From: Gari tellinella
Taxonomy: Eukaryota > Mollusca > Bivalvia > Cardiida > Psammobiidae
Length of the DNA: 64,000 nt
Assembly: GCA_922989275.2 (NCBI GenBank)
Contig: OV277857.1
Coordinates: 6,076,001 to 6,140,000, forward strand
Direction of reading: 5' to 3'
Each line of letters starts with the position of its first letter. Position 1 is the first letter of the stretch. A program made the position numbers and the translations under genes. This document shows positions 9,523-19,082 of this stretch, in pieces. The notes below the pieces were generated by a model. The model searched no databases. It saw only the letters and a list, made by a program, of their open reading frames with translations, and was not told the DNA's origin.

Positions 9523-9705
9523 ATATTTATGCCATATAAGGGATTTGCACTGGTGGTCATGGAAATGTTTTCAAAATTATTAGACTGTATAAAAGATCAC
9601 ATAGCTGTCAAAATGACACCACGGAGGACAACACACTATCAGTCATTGGTAATGGGGTTGGTAACAGATGGAATTGTGTGGATCAAAGTATTACGCTTTG
9701 TTTAA

Positions 9706-10133
9706 TACTATACACAATAACATTTAGTACTCTCTGTTATCATTGTTCCAATCACAACCGTATAACTCTTTCTCTCAAAGCTTGCTTTTATATGTTCTTA
9801 GACTGGTGACAGCTTAACCCATTACCTTATTGCCTGTTTCTAGTATTGAAGATATGTGACTACTTAAAGCAAGTTGAAAGTAAAGCAGAATGTGCCTTAA
9901 TTAAGGTACATTGTGCTTTACTTTCAGCCTGCTTTAAGCTATTATCTGCTAGAATATAAAAAAATATTTCCTATGATTTAATTTGTGACAGCATAAATTG
10001 GAACTATTTTCTTCAGCGGCGGAATAAAGTGAATGTGCTAAAAGGCGCTTCTATGAGGAAAAGGGTTAACACACTATACGCAATAACATTAAGTACTAGC
10101 CGCTATCATTGTTCCCATCACAACTGTATATAT
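9706..10133. repeat. Direct repeat of about 60 bp flanking a PB-alpha copy
   Basis: ATACACAATAACATTTAGTA with TATCATTGTTCCAATCACAA (9706-9770) recurs as ATACGCAATAACATTAAGTA with TATCATTGTTCCCATCACAA (10074-10133). The first copy ends at TGGTGACAGCTTAA and the second at TGGTAACAGCTTAA, so the whole 110-bp segment is duplicated around the MITE. Confidence 0.75.
9814..10069 (+). mobile_element. PB-alpha MITE, full length
   Basis: TTAA 9814-9817 and 10066-10069; 256 bp. L end TTAACCCATTACC with ATTGCCTGTTTCTAG; hairpin GCAGAATGTGCC around TTAATTAA; R end GAGGAAAAGGGTTAA. Flanked by the 110-bp direct duplication noted separately. Confidence 0.9.
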
Positions 10134-10185
10134 TACAAATTAACTCTTTCTTGTTTTTAAATGGGTAAGAATGGTAACAGCTTAA

Positions 10186-10240
10186 AGCATTCTGAAAGAA
10201 AAGCAGAAACCTTCCAAAAGCAGTTGTCTTGTGTCAAGAC
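10186..10240. repeat. Half alpha hairpin
   Basis: CAGCTTAAAGCATTCTGAAA and AAGCAGAAACC are the left arm of an alpha1 core; the right arm is replaced by unrelated sequence. Confidence 0.5.
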
Positions 10241-10296
10241 ACTGAAAGATGCATACTGGTAGTCCTATCTAATTTCCAAAGACATGTGACTCTTTA

Positions 10297-10506
10297 TAAG
10301 CCCTTTATCCCATTAATATGCTTTTTTATGCCTCTAATTTATTCCTCCACTAAAGAAATTAGTTCCCCTTCATACAGTCATAAGAAATATTTTCTATATT
10401 CTAGCAGATGGTAGCTTAAAGCAGGCGCATTCTGCTTTACTTACAACCTGCTTTAATGGGTCACCTATTTTCAAAACTAGAATCAGGCTATTGGGTAAAG
10501 GCTTAA
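10297..10506 (-). mobile_element. PB-alpha MITE, inverted, half the hairpin deleted
   Basis: R half from CCCTTTATCCCATTAATATG; the core jumps from TTAAAGCAGG into CGCATTCTGCTTTACTT, losing most of the left arm and the loop. L end CTATTGGGTAAAGGCTTAA, TTAA 10503-10506. Confidence 0.8.
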
Positions 10507-10580
10507 ACAATTCATACATGGTAAGGGGAGTAACTCATACATTATACTATGATGTCTAAACCAAAGCCAATGTTACAGGT

Positions 10581-10736
10581 AATCTTTAGAATTGTCTCGA
10601 AAAGATTAATTAGAATCATCTTAGAATCATCTCTTCGAGACAATACTAATGAGTACTCAAAACATAAGATTTGTTAATGAAATAACCAAAACATATTGGC
10701 AAAATTAGTATACTTGCTCGTTATTCGGAGCTCTGT
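10581..10736 (+). mobile_element. hAT-gamma fragment, decayed
   Basis: Two partial gamma arms (TTAGAATTGTCTCG, TTAGAATCATC) precede CTCTTCGAGACAATACTAAT; the right end TTATTCGGAGCTCTG remains. An extra partial arm suggests a local duplication in the hairpin. Confidence 0.55.
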
Positions 10737-11069
10737 ATGCGTAAGCAATTTTTGGTCTAATATTATTATGTGCATACTGTTAGTCTTCTGTAAATAAGTT
10801 TTCAACCTATTTTTCTGGCACGAGGGCTAGTCCTGATACCCAGCTTATCAACAGCGTAGTTACAGTGATTGATTTCCCAGACTGACGGGGAGCAAAATGA
10901 GAACACCCATGGAATGTACAAGTTTTAGGTATATATCTTGGTCGAAAGAAGCAAAAAAAAACGCCACTACCATCAGACTGCAGCCTTTTGGCAAGGTGAA
11001 ACCGTACTGCCTGTGTAGGAGCCACTTAATCTTTAGTATGCTATCGCCAAATATTGTGAAAATTGTTGT
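10737..11069. other. Unique stretch, no gene recognised
   Basis: A 72-codon minus frame (10807-11025) and an 82-codon plus frame (10897-11145) overlap. The plus frame runs into a hairpin. Neither resembles a family I know. Confidence 0.4.
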
Positions 11070-11134
11070 AAATAGTTTAGATCCAGATGAGATGCCGAGT
11101 AACTCGGCGTCTCATCTGGATCTAAACTATTTGA
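11070..11134. repeat. Solo beta2 hairpin
   Basis: AAATAGTTTAGATCCAGATG, AGATGCCGAG, TAA, CTCGGCGTCTC and mirror: arms of about 31 bp with one mismatch. No PB-beta2 ends are adjacent apart from a possible GCTATCGCC remnant. Confidence 0.8.
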
Positions 11135-11410
11135 CATTCAGATGATGTTTCCTAACAAAGATTGCAGAAAAAATTATTCTTATAATTGCCAAAGACCACA
11201 TATTTTTTGGAGACTGCATTGCAACATTGCTTTGCATGCTAATGTTTAACTAGCTTCTGTTCTACACATCTTCTGTCTAGAGACCAGCTGATGATGTTGA
11301 CAACAGAGGAGACCATGATCAGCTGAAACGCCAAATGACATAAGATTTAAAGGGCAAATAACTCTTGAACTTTCAATGCAGTAGATAGTCTTTATTAAGA
11401 CTCATTATGT

Positions 11411-11580
11411 CCCTTTACTCAGTTAATGGATAATGTTTTTACACATGTACATGAAATCTTTTCCTCCACTGAAGACAACAATTCCATTTTATACAGTAAG
11501 GAATGTGCAAAAGAAGAAATATTTCCTATATCCTATGGTGGCTTGAAGCAGCCTCCTTGAATTTCAAAACCCCAAAGTAG
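11411..11580 (-). mobile_element. PB-alpha R half, decayed
   Basis: CCCTTTACTCAGTTAATGG, TTTTCCTCCACTGAAGAC and ATTCCATTTTATACAGT match an inverted R half; TTTCCTATATCCTATGGTGG marks its inner end. The hairpin is nearly gone (GGCTTGAAGCAGCC). Confidence 0.6.
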
Positions 11581-12011
11581 CCATCAATTTAGTGGTCATA
11601 ATAAAGAAGGTATCTTGTATGATAATAAAACTATAATATCTCAAGGGGGATACAAAGCGAAGACAATGCTAATATTTATGAAGAAATTGAATATAATTTA
11701 ACAATTCTCATGTGTTCCAACATAAGCATTTAGCTATCAAAGCGTAACCAGTCTACTAGAATTTTTAGGGTAGGGACAAAATTACACCCAGGGTTAGGGC
11801 TAAAACATATATACAAACAATCAGGTGGTGGCACTCACAGAAAATTTGGGACCAGTCCAAGTCATGCTTGAATGTCAAAGACCAGGCTCTACAGAACACT
11901 ACAATGAAATGTTGATTAATAAGCATGGAGAGCATTAGACCTCTGCTAATCTCTCAAGACTGCAGGAACACATAGGTAATTAATATTCTACCAGAATAAT
12001 AAAGCACATGC
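11581..12011. other. Unique stretch, nothing recognised
   Basis: AT-rich, with no frame over 60 codons, no hairpin and no tandem repeat. Confidence 0.4.
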
Positions 12012-12017
12012 ATTTTG

Positions 12018-12244
12018 CAGGGCTGCCATAAGTTGACATAAAAAATCCTAAGATTTCCAAATTTGCATTTTTCAAGTGGGATTATATGAATCGTATCTTT
12101 ACCCCATCGCCTGTGTCTAGTTTTGTTGACACGTGGCTGCTTAAAGCAGACTGGAAGTAAAGCTGAATGCGCCTTACTTTAAGCTACCATGTACTAGAAA
12201 AAAATCTGAAGACTTAGGAAAAATCCGGAGAAATGGCAGCCCTG
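12018..12244 (-). mobile_element. hAT-like MITE carrying PB-alpha core and L segment
   Basis: Ends CAGGGCTGCCATAAGTTG and AGAAATGGCAGCCCTG. ATTTTG precedes (12012-12017) and follows (12245-12250): a perfect 6-bp target duplication. Inside lie CTTTACCCCATCGCCTGTG and a reduced alpha core (TTAAAGCAGACTGGAAGTAA). It is a second copy of the type at 4288-4491, in opposite orientation, with the core at the same internal place. Confidence 0.82.
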
Positions 12245-12473
12245 ATTTTGTACTAACAGAACAAGATGTGCAAATTTTACAGAAGCAGGAGATCTGAGGT
12301 AATCAATCATTGTAAGAATGTTAGCACATGTGTGAAAATGAAGTTAAGACCTCTGTACATGATAGCCCAAATATCCCAATCTCCCAAATTATCCATTTTA
12401 CAAGGGTCTTTCTTGAAACTTGCAAGCGTTATCTAAACATTCCTTATGTATTTTTTCAGTATTTAAGTTTGAT

Positions 12474-12550
12474 GCTTGCTTAAAGAAGGGGAAAAGTAAA
12501 GCAGAAAGCTCAAGGAGCTTTCTGCTTCACTTTCACCCTACTTTAAGCAA
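12474..12550. repeat. Alpha1 hairpin without PB ends
   Basis: TGCTTAAAGAAGGGGAAAAG, GCAGAAAGCT, CA, AGGAGCTTTCTGC and a mirrored right arm. Weak Tig-alpha-like words (GACCTCTGTAC at 12352; GGCCTCTCTATGATGG at 12616) lie outside and could be remnants of its ends. Confidence 0.7.
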
Positions 12551-12644
12551 TATATAACCTGTCAGACTAATTTTGTAAACTTCCTTATATCAGAACAGGG
12601 CAAAAGTCATGAAAAGGCCTCTCTATGATGGAAAGAATAAATCA

Positions 12645-13104
12645 TTAATTATCCCATGGCCTATCTCTAGTTTTGAAGTTTGAAGACAAATGACCACTTA
12701 ACTCTTTCCTCCCTAAAACTTTAAATGGACAATTCCAGTTTCCATTTTAGTCTAGACCATTTCTGACTTTTAAGGGTTGTTTTTGTCAATGTTTGGTATT
12801 ATGACAAACAGTGAAGACCCTGATCAGAGGGCTCCTTTTGGAGCCCTCTGATCTGGGTCTTCACTGTTTGCACAGGACAAGTGTACTATTCACATGTACA
12901 CTGTTTGAAAAGGACGCCTATATGCGGGACTAGGGTTCAAAGGGTTAATAAAGTATTCTGCTTTACTTTCAGCCAGCTTTTAATTAAGCTACCATCTGCT
13001 AGGATATATGAAATATTTCTACATATTCTAAATTGAGACTATTTGTTTACATGGTGGAATAGATCAAAGGCGTAAAATGGTGTATGTATGGAGTAATGGG
13101 TTAA
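12645..13104 (+). mobile_element. PB-alpha MITE interrupted by PB-beta1
   Basis: L half from TTAATTATCCCATGGCC to GACCACTTAA; then a complete PB-beta1; then TAAAGTATTCTGCTTTAC, the R half and TTAA 13101-13104. The entry point is the TTAA in CACTTAAAGC on the left flank of the hairpin; most of the hairpin's left arm was then lost. Confidence 0.85.
12698..12948 (-). mobile_element. PB-beta1 MITE, full length, nested
   Basis: TTAA 12698-12701 and 12945-12948, 251 bp, the same length as the copies at 8047 and 35173. Left TTAACTCTTTCCTCCCT, right GGGTTCAAAGGGTTAA. Core GAGGGCTCC, TTTT, GGAGCCCTC. It lies inside a PB-alpha copy. Confidence 0.92.
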
Positions 13105-14024
13105 GGCAAAGAGGGAGATGGTTAAAAGCAACCATACTCAGAAAGTAAATGAAATGGGTGAGAACATCTGATATTACATTGACACAGAAATTCATAACCG
13201 CATCCTTGATGGTTGCCAAAAGCTTATTTTCCCTGATAGAAATCTTAGGTCATGATGACAGCCAGGCCTTTCAACCATCCGATCCACAATTTCTTTTGCC
13301 ATGTCAGGTGTAGCCACTGAAGCAAACGGCTATATGGCGAAACTCTGATCAACAGTTTTATTAGCAATTCAATTCGTCTGCCCCGAGGTTACATAATTAT
13401 CACAATATGGTGGCTCTATCATCCCATAAATAATGTATACAATCGCTTATCCTGCTCAACTGCGACCAGGTCACAACTTGAAAAAACAATTTTAAACCAC
13501 ACACACAGTAAACTATTGTCTTACAAACATTTGCAGGTTGCCTGCATTGTTTTGCAATGTTTATTTGTAATTAATGTATTTTGGGTTAGAGATTTCACGA
13601 GCAGACGACATGTTATTCTAACAAATCAGTAGATATAATGGAGGGACCAGTCAGGTGAATAACCTACTTCTATGTCCAGGTGACTTACCTACACAACAAC
13701 AGTGGGAGTTATCTTCAAATGATGTCTGCTTTAGATTTAATTACTAGGTTTTGTTGTTGTTGCTTTTTAATTTTTATGTGTGTAAAAGTTACAAATGTGC
13801 AGAAATTCTGACCACACATGCACAGTTACTTTATATGCCTCCATGTCACAGACATGCAGCATTTCACCGGGATTAAAATTGTTTACATTTAATAGTAGCT
13901 AGGCGTTACCTATTTTTGAAACATAATATTATATAAATATTACAATATGATGGTTAAATGTTAGCTTTTCAAATATGACAACCATTTAATATGTACTAAC
14001 TCTGATACCTACTAATTGTTTGTG
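13105..14024. other. Unique stretch, no gene recognised
   Basis: About 0.9 kb without MITE hairpins. No frame reaches 60 codons. A short GTTGTTGTTGTTGC-like run lies at 13750. Local GC is a little higher around 13260-13470. Confidence 0.45.
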
Positions 14025-14173
14025 TTATAACCCATAGCCTGTTTCTACATTTGAAGATAGGTGACCACTTATAGCTGGTTGAATGTAAAGCAGAATGGCC
14101 TTACTTTCTGTCTGCTTTAAGTTGTCACCTGTCTTCAAAACTAGAAACAGCGGACTATTGGGTAATGGATTAA
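14025..14173. mobile_element. PB-alpha with two L ends (foldback form)
   Basis: The left side reads ATAACCCATAGCCTGTTTC, TGAAGATAGGTGACCAC; the right side mirrors it with GTCACCTGTCTTCAAAACT, AGAAACAG, then GGGTAATGGATTAA. Normal copies have one L and one R side; here both flanks of the hairpin are L, making a 149-bp inverted repeat. Confidence 0.8.
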
Positions 14174-14329
14174 GGTTTCACTAAGTCACATCACTTTCAT
14201 TGACTGTATATGAGTATAAGAATGACAAGAACTTTTCAAAAAATCACAAATTTTAAGCAGAGGATATTTCTTCCATGAGTCGAAACAATTTTCAATAAGC
14301 GGAGGACATTTTTCATAAAAATAAAAATT

Positions 14330-14480
14330 ATCAGACTGAGAACCAATCTAGGTTGTTGCAGTGGTAAAGCTACGGTAACCAGTCACAGATGACGGGGCTG
14401 GGCACCAGACTGGAACAAGCAATTTAATCCTCCCATGTATTTTCTACTGCAATCGGAGGTCATTAGTGCCAAGCCAGATA
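14330..14480 (+). other. Possible degenerate SINE head
   Basis: TTGCAGTGGTAAAGCTACGG has a loose A-box look and GGGCTGGGCACCAGACTGGA follows, but no clean B box and no A-rich tail are visible. Confidence 0.2.
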
Positions 14481-14592
14481 AAATTTTATGAGTCCTTCAT
14501 AGAAAACCATGGTCCATGGAAATGAGAGAGTTGTGAAACAGCTTGTAGAAACTTTGTCAAAATGAAAGTAAACAGGCTACAGTAAAACTTAT

Positions 14593-14827
14593 ATTTACCC
14601 CCAAAGCCTGTTTTTAGTTAAAAAAGACAGGTGACCACTTAAAGCAGGGTGAAAGTAAAGCAGAATGCGCCTTAAGGCGCATTCTGCTTTACTTTCAGCC
14701 TGCTTTAGGATACAATCTACTTGGATATAGAAAATATTTCTTGATGTGAATACTCATGACTATAAATTGAAACTATTTTCTTCAGTGGTCAGGAATATAT
14801 AAAAGGTGTTTAAATGTAATGGGTTAT
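14593..14827 (+). mobile_element. PB-alpha MITE
   Basis: L end TTTACCCCCAAAGCCTG; hairpin GCAGAATGCGCC, TTAA, GGCGCATTCTGC perfect; R end AATGTAATGGGTTAT. Its left arm at 14625-14671 matches the Tig-alpha arm at 167-213 in 40 of 47 positions without gaps. Confidence 0.87.
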
Positions 14828-14834
14828 GATAAAT

Positions 14835-14975
14835 GGTAGCTTAATTGATGCAGGACAGAAACAATGCAGAGCTGCTCCATTGAATAGAAGCTCTGTAGGA
14901 GTTAAGAAAACCAAGGTTGCTCCTATAGGAGCATTCTGCATTATTTTTACCCTGCATTAAGCAGTCCTTAGTATT
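14835..14975. repeat. Alpha hairpin of the TTAATGCAGGA type, decayed
   Basis: AGCTTAATTGATGCAGGACA and CCTGCATTAAGCAG are outer arms; inner parts include GCTCCTATAGGAGC and an unpaired insert. Relatives are at 53999-54085 and 59770-59841. Confidence 0.6.
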
Positions 14976-15306
14976 CAAAGACCTTCCAACTTCTACAACT
15001 GGTCGCTGTAAACAATTAAAACTTTTTCTGATCTACTTTTGTCTTCCATTAATCTGCCACCTTTAATTAAAGACCACATATCTTTTCAGCTGCTAATACA
15101 AGTTTAACTATTCTGTATCATAATGATGCAAACTTCTGAAAATATAAGTGTGTGTCTTAGAAGTAGATAATTACTGTGATTTTCTTGATACGCTTTGTAT
15201 AGCATGCAGTTAGGTGAAGAATTTGAGTTATCTCCCTTACACTTTAGTTGTTCTACATTTAAACTGTTTGCGCAAAGGCTGCTTGAAGAACTCCATATCA
15301 TTTCAT

Positions 15307-15376
15307 ATACAGTCAATCTTGTTATACAGACAATAAGCCTTCTTTTAAGTGGTCGTAATAGAGAGGTTCTACTGTA
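15307..15376. mobile_element. Tig-alpha deletion derivative
   Basis: TACAGTCAATCTTGTTATAC on the left and GGTCGTAATAGAGAGG, TTCTACTGTA on the right, about 70 bp. The right end is a good match to Tig-alpha; the hairpin core is absent. Confidence 0.6.
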
Positions 15377-15533
15377 TATAGCTAGTTAGTTACTGAATGT
15401 ATGGTAAAAATAATGCAGAAAGCTACAGTATTATTTTTAGAGAACTTCATACAACATCAATTAGCGGTCGCTTAATATTAGAAGGAAAACAAAAACTACT
15501 CTATTTACTATAGGCATAGTTGTCATGCAGTCA

Positions 15534-15759
15534 TTAACCTTTTACCCCAAAGAGATGTCTTTTTTATGCATTTCTTTTATTCCTCCTCTAAATAAAATAG
15601 TTCCAATTTATACAGCCATTAATATGTATCATAAGAAATATTTTCTACATTTTAGCAGATTGAGGCTTAAAGCATTCTTAAGGCGCATTCTGCTTTATGT
15701 TCAGCCTGCTTTTAGCGATTACACATGTCATCAAAATTAGAAACAGGCTATTTGGCAAG
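15534..15759 (-). mobile_element. PB-alpha MITE, inverted, hairpin arm shortened
   Basis: TTAACCTTTTACCCCAAAG (TTAA 15534-15537), R half, then GGCTTAAAGCATTCTTAAGG: about 18 bases of the hairpin's left arm are missing. L end AACAGGCTATTTGGCAAG, no TTAA. Confidence 0.8.
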
Positions 15760-15835
15760 ACAGGTAGCAGCTTAATGCAGGACAAAAGTTAACTACTAGA
15801 CAGAATTCTGTCGACATTAAGCGGAATACCTATCA
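15760..15835. repeat. Alpha hairpin remnant
   Basis: CAGGTAGCAGCTTAATGCAG, GACAAAAG and a degenerate centre with GAATTCTGTCGACATTAAGC. One arm is recognisable. Confidence 0.4.
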
Positions 15836-16117
15836 TTAGAGATCTCCCGTTGATAACTAAACCTCCAGGTAAAAGGGACCACATGTACAGGGGCAGCATA
15901 ATGTAATATTTAAATGATTACATAAAAACCTCATCAAGTTAATAGATGGGTGAACTTTAAGCCATGTCTACACCACAGCCTTGAAGTAATTCTACTAACT
16001 CACAAATTTAAGCCATGCAGCTCATGAGAAAAATTCTGCTGAGGAACGTTTTTCAGACATTTTTATTGTATATAGGGCTTGATGGGTACTGTACATTTGG
16101 ATATATCTTATTTATAT

Positions 16118-16170
16118 ACAAATGCCTTTTTACGCATTTAGCTGTTCCTCATAGAAATGGCTTTTCATGC
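16118..16170 (-). mobile_element. PB-alpha R-end fragments
   Basis: GCCTTTTTACGCATTTAGC and TTCCTCATAGAAATGGC are pieces of an R half lying directly before a complete copy. Confidence 0.5.
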
Positions 16171-16175
16171 GTCAA

Positions 16176-16419
16176 TTAATCCATTACCCCATATATGCCT
16201 TTTATGTATTCCTCCACTGAAGAAAATCATTTCATTTTACACAGTCATGAATATGTACTAGCTATAAGAATAATTTACTTTGCCCTAGCAGATTATAGCT
16301 TAAAACAGGTTGAAAGTATAGCAGAATGTGCCTTAAGGCACATTCTGCTTTACTTTCAACCTGCTTTAAGAGGTCACCTATCTTCATTGCTAGGAAAAGT
16401 CTATGGGGTAATGGGTTAA
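16176..16419 (-). mobile_element. PB-alpha MITE, inverted, full length
   Basis: TTAA 16176-16179 and 16416-16419, 244 bp. Starts TTAATCCATTACCCCATA, ends GTCTATGGGG, TAATGGGTTAA. Hairpin AGCAGAATGTGCC, TTAA, mirror, perfect over the inner 20 bp per arm. Confidence 0.92.
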
Positions 16420-16798
16420 CTCTGTCCTGAATAGGAGAATTCAGGGAGATTTCTGCTTTACTTTAAAGCAGCCACATGTAAAAGAAAAAAAGAAGAAAAA
16501 TGACTGATGAGGGTAGATTTTCAAGGCGACCCATGCATCTTCAAATTTTCAATCTGTTTAACGCAAGTTCGACTGTAAGATCGAAAGAAATCTCCAAAAG
16601 TCACCTGACTGGTTGTTTAAACAGTCGTAGTCATAACAAAGTTAGTCCAGACTCCACCATATCGAGTTTTAGACATTAGACAAGGTCTGCTGCACAATAG
16701 AGACACGGACTGGCACCATTGCCTTCCCTAGAGCCTGCTCGGCTGGTCAATACCATGCCATGATGAACTAGGTGACAATACTAATACCGCCATAACTG
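16420..16798. other. Mostly unique stretch
   Basis: An isolated TTTCTGCTTTACTTTAAAGC near 16450 is an alpha arm remnant. The rest shows no motif; GC is higher near 16690-16790. Confidence 0.4.
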
Positions 16799-16991
16799 CA
16801 AGGCTCCAGATAAGGCTGGCATTTAAAAATCTAAAATCTTTATTTCTAAATTAAACCCTATGGTGTCACTACTCATTAGAATCGTCTCTTCGAGACGATT
16901 CTAATGAGTAGTAACAGCATAGAATTTGATGCTAAAATAAGTGAGAAAATGTTGAATTTGTGCAGTTTACTCCCTCTTATCTGGAGCTCTG
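16799..16991 (+). mobile_element. hAT-gamma MITE
   Basis: Ends CAAGGCTCCAGATAAGG and CTTATCTGGAGCTCTG. Perfect gamma hairpin ACTCATTAGAATCGTCTC, TTC, mirror. 193 bp. Flanks TAACTG and AATGAT do not match, so the target duplication has decayed or the ends moved. Confidence 0.85.
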
Positions 16992-17057
16992 AATGATTTT
17001 AACCTTTTTCCACCAAAGCTATAAATGCAGATCACTGGATACCCAACTACGGTAAGT

Positions 17058-17091
17058 TTAACTCTTTCCCCAATAGCCTGTTTTCAGTAAT
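17058..17091 (+). mobile_element. PB-alpha L-end stub
   Basis: TTAACTCTTTCCCCAATAGC and CTGTTTTCAG match the first 30 bases of PB-alpha; nothing further follows. Confidence 0.45.
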
Positions 17092-17229
17092 GAATGAATG
17101 GATGAGTTTGCTTTTACGGCATTGCGACACAATATAGATCATATATATGCGCCGATGAATGATGAGGAGTGATGATCCAGATAATGATTTCAGGAAGATG
17201 ATTTTGGCTTGCAGCAGTCCATAGGATCA

Positions 17230-18160
17230 AAACCACAGAAGACAAAGAGTTGCTTAAGGGGGTAGGTGCACCTTTGGAAAGTAATTACCAAATTCTTCAA
17301 ACTTTGCATACAGACAGTAAAATTAGTTTCTATGACAAAACTGGTGAAAAAAGTGGGGGTACCGGACCTTTCTTTTTCACAATTTGAGATTTTTCAAGGC
17401 TACCCCCCTAAAATTGAAGCTTCTCAAAAACTCCTACTTTTTTGTACTACGGTTTTCCAATCTTTATTTAAACAAACTATTTGTACAAAAAGTATCCTAA
17501 TTTATATTACCATAGTAAGAATAAGCCCTGAAAATAATGTTTTGTCAAGATCCAAAATAAAAATCTTTTGATTTCACCGGAAAGGAGTAAAATTTACCCC
17601 ACCCACTTTTTTTATAATGGGAGAATAAGGCACAGTGAAAATTGCCCTACAAATTGTAGAAAACTAATTACCAACTTTTTTATTTGTTGTTTTTAGCTTT
17701 GCAAACATAAAGTTTTAGTGAAATAGCAAATAATAACACAGGGTCCCGGATCTTTTAAAAAAGATATAGATCATTTTATTAAAAAAATCCATTTTTTCTC
17801 ATTTTTTCCCTTTTTGGTGTATTTTTACCAAAAAAATTTTTTTTCATAAAAATATCATTTGATCTATTGAATTATCCATAATTTATACTAAAACTGTACT
17901 ACCATGAAAATTTCATGCTTATATTCTGAGAAATTGAAATGAAATTTGATGTAACAAAATGCAACCTACCTATGAAAACGGTGTATGCTGTAAACTACAA
18001 ATAGGACATAAAACTTAAAAAGTCACTTCCGGAACGAAAAATCCAATTTTTTCCCGGGAAAATAGTATTTTATGACTGTATGCATTGATCAAAAATGAGT
18101 TCTTAACATTTTTCGGGAAATGAGTTCGTAAAATTTTTCGGAAATTTCATAATGCTCAAA
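17230..18160. other. Unclassified AT-rich block
   Basis: About 0.9 kb, very AT-rich, with long T and A runs, GGGGGTACCGGACC, CTACCCCCCTAAAA and TTCCGGAACG islands. A 101-codon plus frame (17266-17571) is the second longest in the window but is lysine/phenylalanine rich and has no motif. A 27-base unit containing AATGAGTTC and TTTTTCGGGAA is repeated near 18094-18145. No terminal repeats seen; it may be part of a longer repeat I cannot name. Confidence 0.4.
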
Positions 18161-18260
18161 AAGACAGGCCGACATCCTTAAAGCAGGTTGAAAGTAAAGC
18201 GGAATGTGCCTTTACTTTTTATCCTGCTTTAAGTTACCATCTGCTACCTGGACAAAGGAA
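18160..18260 (+). mobile_element. PB-alpha core fragment
   Basis: AAGACAGGCCGACATCCTTA, AAGCAGGTTGAAAGTAAAGC and TCCTGCTTTAAGTTACCATC flank a hairpin that lost one arm (GGAATGTGCCTTTACTTTT). Both termini are absent. Confidence 0.7.
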
Positions 18261-18329
18261 ATATATTTTTGGGTAATTAATATTCATTGTAGCAAATTAG
18301 CAGTTAAATTATCTTCGAATTGCATGGTG

Positions 18330-18530
18330 AAATGAAATTTTTCAAATCTCTGCAAAACAGTTTAGATGCAGATCATACATCAAATATCTCGGCATGTGAT
18401 CAGGATGCAAATTGTTCCATACACTCAACTCAAAGTTTCTTCAGTATAAATGCAAAAATAGCAAATTTCAACAACAAGATACAGTTTACAAATCAGAAGC
18501 AGATGACAATTTGGTCATAAAAGAGTCAAG
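18330..18530 (-). mobile_element. PB-beta2-like element, decayed
   Basis: AAACAGTTTAGATGCAGATC faces GATCAGGATGCAAATTGTTC; downstream AGAAGCAGATGACAATTTGG is the inverted form of the family's TTGTCGTCTGC segment. No TTAA ends. Confidence 0.55.
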
Positions 18531-18589
18531 AATAAATGCAATAATGTAAAGATGGGGGACAAAATTTCTGCATCATTCATATATCTAGT

Positions 18590-18952
18590 TACAGTCAAAC
18601 TTTGATATCTCAAATTTACTTAACTCAAACTTAAACTGCTATCTATTCAAATGAATTGCAATACAATTATATCATGCTCTGTTAACCCAATACCCCATAG
18701 CCGCTAATACAGTTGACCACTTAAAGCAGGTTGAAAGTAAAGCAGAATGCTCCATAAGGCGCATTCTGCTTTACTTTCAGCCTGCTTTAAGCTATTATCT
18801 GCTAGAATGTAGAAAATATTCTTAAGATTCTTATTTATAACAGTATAATTTGAAACCGTTTTCTTCAGTGGATAAATAAATTATAGGCGTAAAAAGGCAT
18901 ATTTATGGTGTAATGGGTTAAAAGTAATATGAGATATTGCGGTTTGACTGTA
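18590..18952. mobile_element. Tig-delta MITE interrupted by PB-alpha
   Basis: TA (18590-18591) then CAGTCAAACTTTGATATCTC; right end GAGATATTGCGGTTTGACTG then TA (18951-18952). It is split at TTAA by a complete PB-alpha; removing that leaves about 125 bp. The delta centre has been lost. Confidence 0.82.
18682..18921 (+). mobile_element. PB-alpha MITE, full length, nested in Tig-delta
   Basis: TTAA 18682-18685 and 18918-18921, 240 bp. L end TTAACCCAATACCCCATAG, R end GGTGTAATGGGTTAA; hairpin GCAGAATGCTCC against GGCGCATTCTGC with two mismatches. Confidence 0.92.
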
Positions 18953-19082
18953 TTAAAAGAAGAATATTGACTTGTGTGAGATCAATAATACTCATACCAC
19001 CTGCACATGATAGTACTGGTAAGTGACCTGCATATCCTATTGATCACCATGACTTGTACTGAACTACTGCAGATAAGGGAAG

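Noticed and set aside
10807..11145. Overlapping 72- and 82-codon frames as a possible exon
   Set aside because: The plus frame extends into a beta2 hairpin; no homology recognised.
14330..14480. SINE head
   Set aside because: Only a loose A-box resemblance; no B box, no tail, no target duplication. Kept at very low confidence.
17266..17571. 101-codon plus frame
   Set aside because: Lies in AT-rich unclassified DNA; rich in K, F, I as expected from composition; no motif.
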